Shown here: positions 60,035 through 64,000 of the stretch, piece by piece
Layout: the number at the start of each line of letters is the position of its first letter
Position numbering within the stretch: position 1 is the first letter of the stretch
NCBI RefSeq assembly: GCF_040361255.1
Contig: NZ_APNG01000017.1
Location: 30,401-94,400, forward strand
Source: Salinisphaera sp040361255
GTDB lineage: Bacteria; Pseudomonadota; Gammaproteobacteria; Nevskiales; Salinisphaeraceae
Reading direction: 5' to 3'
DNA length: 64,000 bases
Position numbers and translations under genes: made by a program
Notes under the pieces: generated by a model
Seen by the model: the letters and a program-made list of their open reading frames with translations, nothing else
What the model was told of the DNA's origin: nothing
Databases searched by the model: none

Positions 60035-63000
60035 TTGACCGCAAACGCTCACACCGAAGCCGTGCTGGCCGACGTGCAAACACGCGATCGCCATCGGCTC
60101 ACCCGGGGCTGGCGGCAGGCGCGCGACGCCGAGGCCAGGGCGCGTATGGCCGAGCGGATCGAAACGAGCGCGGCGGTGACGCATACGCGGGCCCAGGAGC
60201 GTGGCGAGGTGGCGCTGGTCGAGGGGCTGCCGGTGACCGCCCGCGCCGACGAGATCCGCGCTGCGCTCGAGCAACACCAGGTGGTGGTGGTCTGCGGTGA
60301 AACCGGCTCCGGCAAGACCACCCAGCTGCCCAAGATTCTCATGCAGGCCGGTTTCGGCGCGCGCGGGCTGATCGGCCATACCCAGCCCCGGCGACTGGCT
60401 GCACGCAGCGTCGGCCAGCGGATTGCCGAAGAGCTGATTACGCCGTTCGGCGAGCTGGTGGGCTTTCAGACGCGCTTCGAGAAGAAGCTTTCGGAATCGA
60501 CCCAGATCAAGCTGATGACCGACGGCATCCTGCTGGCCGAAACCGCACGCGATCGCTTTCTCAATGCCTATGAAGCCATCGTCATCGACGAGGCCCACGA
60601 GCGAACGCTCAACGTCGATTTTCTGCTCGGCTATCTCAAACAGCTGCTGCCCAAGCGTCCGGACCTGAAAGTGGTGGTCACCTCGGCCACGATCGACCCG
60701 GACCGTTTCGCCCGGTTTTTCGACGACGCGCCGGTCATCAACGTCGAAGGGCGTGGCTATCCGGTGACGGTGCGCTATCGCCCGCCCGAGGAAAACGACG
60801 ACGATCTGCCGCAGGCGGTGGAGGCCGGCATACGCGAGCTCTGGCGGCCGGGCGAGGGCACAGGGGCGGGCGATATTCTGGTGTTTCTACCCGGCGAGCG
60901 CGATATCCGCGACTGCGAGCGTCATCTGTCCAAAGCGCTGGCGGGTGACAAGTTCAGCGCCGAAATCGTGCCGTTGTATGCGCGGCTCACGCGCAGTGCG
61001 CAGAACCGAATCTTTTCGGCCAGCAACGGCCGCCGCGTGGTGTTGTCGACCAACGTGGCTGAAACCTCGCTGACGGTGCCCGGTATTCGCTACGTGATCG
61101 ACAGCGGGCTGGCCCGTATCAGCCGTTATTCCACCTCGGCCAAGGTCCAACGCCTGCCTATCGAGCCGGTCTCCCAGGCCAGCTGCAACCAGCGCGCGGG
61201 CCGCTGTGGTCGTGTCGCGCCGGGTATCTGTATCCGCCTTTTCGACGAAGACGACTACGAAAACCGGCCAGCCTTCACGGACCCGGAAATCCGGCGTACC
61301 AATCTGGCCAGCGTGCTGCTGACCATGGCCGATCTCAAGCTCGGCGAGATCGAGAACTTTCCTTTCATCGATCCGCCCGAGCGGCGCTATATCAACGACG
61401 GCCGCAACCTGCTCACCCAGCTGCAGGCCATGGACAACAAGCGCATCACCGCCCTCGGTCGCCAGCTCGCACGCCTGCCGCTGGACCCGCGTATCGGGCG
61501 CATGCTCATTGCCGGCCAGGCCATGGGCGTGGCCACCGCCATGCGCGTGCTCGCTGCCGGGCTGACCATTCAGGACCCGCGCGAACGCCCGCCGGCCATG
61601 CGCGAGGCCGCCGATCAGGCCCAGCGCGAGTTCGCCGACGTGCGCTCGGATTTCGTCAGTCTGTTGAAGCTCTGGGACGCGTTTGCCCAGGCGCGGCGCG
61701 AACACAGCGGCAATCAGCTGCGTAAATGGTGTCGTGAGCGTTTCATCAACTTCATGCGCATGCGCGAATGGGAGGATCTGGCCCGCCAGCTGCGGCGTAT
61801 CGGCGCGGATCTGGGCATCAGCAATGATCCCGCCCAGGGGCGCCTCGCCGAGGTGGATTTCGTCGGGCTGCATCAGGCGTTGTTGCCGGGGCTGCTCGAT
61901 CATGTCGGCCAGCTCGAAGAGAAGGGCGAATACCAGGGCACCCGCGGGCGCAAGTTCCGCATATTCCCCGGCTCCGGCCTGGCCAAGAAGAACCCCAAAT
62001 GGATGGTCGCCGGCGAGCTCATCGAAACCAGTCGTTTGTTCGCGCATACCGTGGCGGGCGTCGATCCGAAATGGATCGAAAAAGCCGCCGACCATCTGGT
62101 GACGCGGGAACACTACGAGCCGCACTGGGAAAAACGCCGTGGCCAGGTGGCCGCCCGCGAGCGGGTGAAGCTGTTCGGACTCACGCTGGCGGACGGGCGC
62201 AAGGTCGATTTCGGCCGCATGGACCCGGTGGTGGCCCGCGAGATTTTCATCCGCGATGGCCTGGTGGCGTTCGCGGTGACCGATTCGCGCGGGCGTATGC
62301 CCGAATTTCTGCAGTACAACCAGCTGATTGTCGACGATATCGCCGCCCAGGAAGCGCGTTTTCGCCGGCGCGATCTGCTCGTGGACGAAACCACCCAGGA
62401 ACGCTTCTATGACGAACGCCTGCCGGCGGACGTTCGTGATCGCAAGAGCCTGCAGAAATGGCTCAAACAGAACGACGACAGCGTCCTGCGCTTCGACGAA
62501 GACCAGCTGCTACGCCATGCCGGGGTGGACCTGCCCGCCGATGCCTACCCGCAAAGCATGCGCCTGGGCGATCTGCCGGTTGCCCTCGACTATGCCTTCG
62601 AACCGGGCACGGACAAGGACGGCGTGACCGCGCGCGTGCCGCTGGCCGCGCTCAAGCAGATGCCGCCCGAGCGGGCAGAATGGCTGGTGCCGGGCCTGCT
62701 GGAAGAGAAATATCGCGAATATCTCAAGGCCTTGCCCAAACGCCTGCGCCGGGCCGTAGTGCCGGTACCGGATTTCGCCCGTGCTGCCGCCGAGCGTGCC
62801 GAATTTGGCAAGGGCGACCCGCTGGATGCGCTGCGTGAGGCCATTCATGCCATGACCGGGCTGCAGATACCCGCCGATGCCTGGGACGACTTCACGCCGA
62901 GTCCGCACCTCAAGCTGCGCTTCGAAGTCGTCGACGACGACGGCGAGGTCGTGGCCACCGGCCGGGATCTGGAAAAACTCAGCCGTGATCTGGGCGACCG

Positions 63001-63955
63001 GGCCCGCGCTGCGGTGGCCCAGGCCAGCGACGACGCGCTGCGCGAAACCGGCCTTACCGCGTGGCCGGAACAGGATCTGGCCGATAGCGTCGAGCTCAAG
63101 CATGCCGGCGTGCGTGTTCAGGCCACGCCCACGCTGGTCGATCGTGGCGATTCGGTGGACCTCGAATTGCTCGACGACCCGCAGGCGGCGGGCGTTGCGC
63201 ATCGTTACGGTGTGATTCGACTCGCCCGGCTGGCCACGGCCAAACAAGGTCGGCTGATCAAACGGGATCTGGATCAGTTCAAGCGTTTCGCGGTCATGGA
63301 TCTGCCCGCAGCGCCGGTCACCGCGCTCGCCGATCGCGAACGCCAGCGCGTGATCGAACAGGATAACGAACCGGCCTTGCTCGCCGATCTGCTGACCGCG
63401 CTCATCGAGGCGCATATCGACACGCCGGTGCGCGACGCGGCTGGCTTCGACGCACTCGTATCCACACTGCGCGGCCAGTTGATGGCGGATGCGGTCGCGC
63501 TCTGGAACGATCTGAAACCCGCGCTAACGCGGCTGGGTCACGTCAATAAGCGGCTCTCCAAGAATATCGGTCTCGACTGGATGGCAGCGATCGAGGATAT
63601 CCGCGATCAGCTGGCGCATCTGGTCTATGCCGGGTTTGTCGGCGAGCATGCCTATTCGCCCACGCTGGCACGCAATCTGGACCGTTACCTGACGGCCATT
63701 GAACAACGCCTGGACAAGCTGGCCCGCGACGGCGCGGCGGCCGATAAACAGCGCATGCGTGAAATCTTGCCGTACTGGCAGGCTTACAAGCAGCGCGCCG
63801 AGCGTGCGGTGAATAAAGCGCAGCGCCCGGACGGCCTGCACGAACTACGCTGGATGGTCGAAGAATATCGGGTGCAGGTTTATGCCCAGCCGCTGGGCAC
63901 GGCCATGAAAGTTTCGGCCAAGCGCCTCGATGCCGTGCTTGCCGAGCTGCGCTAG
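60035..63955 (+). CDS. hrpA: ATP-dependent RNA helicase HrpA
   Basis: A 1306-residue DEAH-box helicase of normal family length. Motif I is VVVCGETGSGKTTQLPK (about residue 88), motif II DEAHERTLNVDFLLGYL (about 186), motif III SATID, motif VI NQRAGRCGRVAPG, and the long C-terminal DUF3418 region runs to the end (YAQPLGTAMKVSAKRLD). HrpA rescues stalled ribosomes and processes some mRNAs in E. coli. The start is TTG 60035, with AGGA six bases upstream; no ATG in frame is better placed. Confidence 0.95.
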   Translation: MTANAHTEAVLADVQTRDRHRLTRGWRQARDAEARARMAERIETSAAVTHTRAQERGEVALVEGLPVTARADEIRAALEQHQVVVVCGETGSGKTTQLPKILMQAGFGARGLIGHTQPRRLAARSVGQRIAEELITPFGELVGFQTRFEKKLSESTQIKLMTDGILLAETARDRFLNAYEAIVIDEAHERTLNVDFLLGYLKQLLPKRPDLKVVVTSATIDPDRFARFFDDAPVINVEGRGYPVTVRYRPPEENDDDLPQAVEAGIRELWRPGEGTGAGDILVFLPGERDIRDCERHLSKALAGDKFSAEIVPLYARLTRSAQNRIFSASNGRRVVLSTNVAETSLTVPGIRYVIDSGLARISRYSTSAKVQRLPIEPVSQASCNQRAGRCGRVAPGICIRLFDEDDYENRPAFTDPEIRRTNLASVLLTMADLKLGEIENFPFIDPPERRYINDGRNLLTQLQAMDNKRITALGRQLARLPLDPRIGRMLIAGQAMGVATAMRVLAAGLTIQDPRERPPAMREAADQAQREFADVRSDFVSLLKLWDAFAQARREHSGNQLRKWCRERFINFMRMREWEDLARQLRRIGADLGISNDPAQGRLAEVDFVGLHQALLPGLLDHVGQLEEKGEYQGTRGRKFRIFPGSGLAKKNPKWMVAGELIETSRLFAHTVAGVDPKWIEKAADHLVTREHYEPHWEKRRGQVAARERVKLFGLTLADGRKVDFGRMDPVVAREIFIRDGLVAFAVTDSRGRMPEFLQYNQLIVDDIAAQEARFRRRDLLVDETTQERFYDERLPADVRDRKSLQKWLKQNDDSVLRFDEDQLLRHAGVDLPADAYPQSMRLGDLPVALDYAFEPGTDKDGVTARVPLAALKQMPPERAEWLVPGLLEEKYREYLKALPKRLRRAVVPVPDFARAAAERAEFGKGDPLDALREAIHAMTGLQIPADAWDDFTPSPHLKLRFEVVDDDGEVVATGRDLEKLSRDLGDRARAAVAQASDDALRETGLTAWPEQDLADSVELKHAGVRVQATPTLVDRGDSVDLELLDDPQAAGVAHRYGVIRLARLATAKQGRLIKRDLDQFKRFAVMDLPAAPVTALADRERQRVIEQDNEPALLADLLTALIEAHIDTPVRDAAGFDALVSTLRGQLMADAVALWNDLKPALTRLGHVNKRLSKNIGLDWMAAIEDIRDQLAHLVYAGFVGEHAYSPTLARNLDRYLTAIEQRLDKLARDGAAADKQRMREILPYWQAYKQRAERAVNKAQRPDGLHELRWMVEEYRVQVYAQPLGTAMKVSAKRLDAVLAELR

Positions 63956-64000
63956 GTGTGATCTTTCAGTAGGTTGTTCATCCGGGTCATTTGCCTTGAA

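Noticed and set aside
1..64000. tRNA, rRNA and prophage genes
   Set aside because: I looked for cloverleaf-like stretches, phage structural genes and integrases in the gaps and saw none.

Overview
This 64 kb window is a chromosome segment from a high-GC Gammaproteobacterium. It is dense with core genes: rlmD, nagZ, hpt, mfd, lolC/lolD, comEC, exbBD, msbA-lpxK-kdsB, rne, rluC, maf-yceD-rpmF-plsX, clpS-clpA, purE-purK and hrpA. The gene orders comEC-exbBD-msbA-lpxK-kdsB-PTP-(rne) and rluC-HAD-maf-yceD-rpmF-plsX, and nagZ linked to a methylthioinosine phosphorylase, are gammaproteobacterial. My guess is Salinisphaera or a relative, but that is inference and no search was run.

Layout. 1-5270: 3' part of rlmD, then a plus-strand operon with a CYTH triphosphatase, a cytoplasmic YkuD protein (ElsL-like), nagZ, a MscS channel, hpt and a nucleoside phosphorylase; it joins peptidoglycan and purine salvage. 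5338-11449: accessory block with an EamA exporter and small ORF divergent from a LysR regulator, a LysE exporter next to a frameshifted AraC regulator, a Phd/RelE-type toxin-antitoxin pair, a glutathione transferase and an acetyltransferase. 11499-17399 (minus): exported protein, agmatine deiminase, N-carbamoylputrescine amidase (together agmatine to putrescine) and mfd. 17477-27118 (plus): lipoprotein release (lolC, lolD), DNA uptake (comEC), proton-channel pair (exbB, exbD), lipid A flippase and lipid A/KDO enzymes, and a tyrosine phosphatase. 27218-30841: rne with a very long disordered tail and a clear terminator. 31158-35588: rluC (apparently a CTG start), HAD phosphatase, a 288-bp miniature transposon, maf, yceD, rpmF, plsX. 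35770-38488: clpS, clpA and terminator.

38489-44190: a repeat-rich gap, then the SOS mutasome cassette imuA-imuB-dnaE2 (minus strand) behind a near-perfect LexA box. 44601-46521: a META lipoprotein divergent from a MATE exporter. 46718-48968: two small exported proteins separated by a complete IS4-family element that landed in a transcription terminator. 49003-52524: a PD-(D/E)XK MmcB-like protein, a YqaA/DedA membrane protein and a LemA-TPM-TPM operon. 52606-54239: purE-purK. 54347-58363: a lipoprotein fusing a parallel beta-helix to a diheme cytochrome, with a LuxR-type regulator upstream. 58675-63955: an AmiD-like amidase and a thioesterase (minus), then hrpA (plus).

The most unusual items are: the miniature transposon inserted in the CTAG that served as the shared stop of two convergent genes; the IS4 element in a terminator loop, with its own terminator hairpin abutting the transposase start; the beta-helix/cytochrome fusion; the imuA promoter that leaves no room for a leader; the CTG start of rluC; and a dispersed repeat built from 10-bp CGCGAATnAA units. 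I found no CRISPR array, tRNA or rRNA, and no clear sign of a wholly new multi-gene system.
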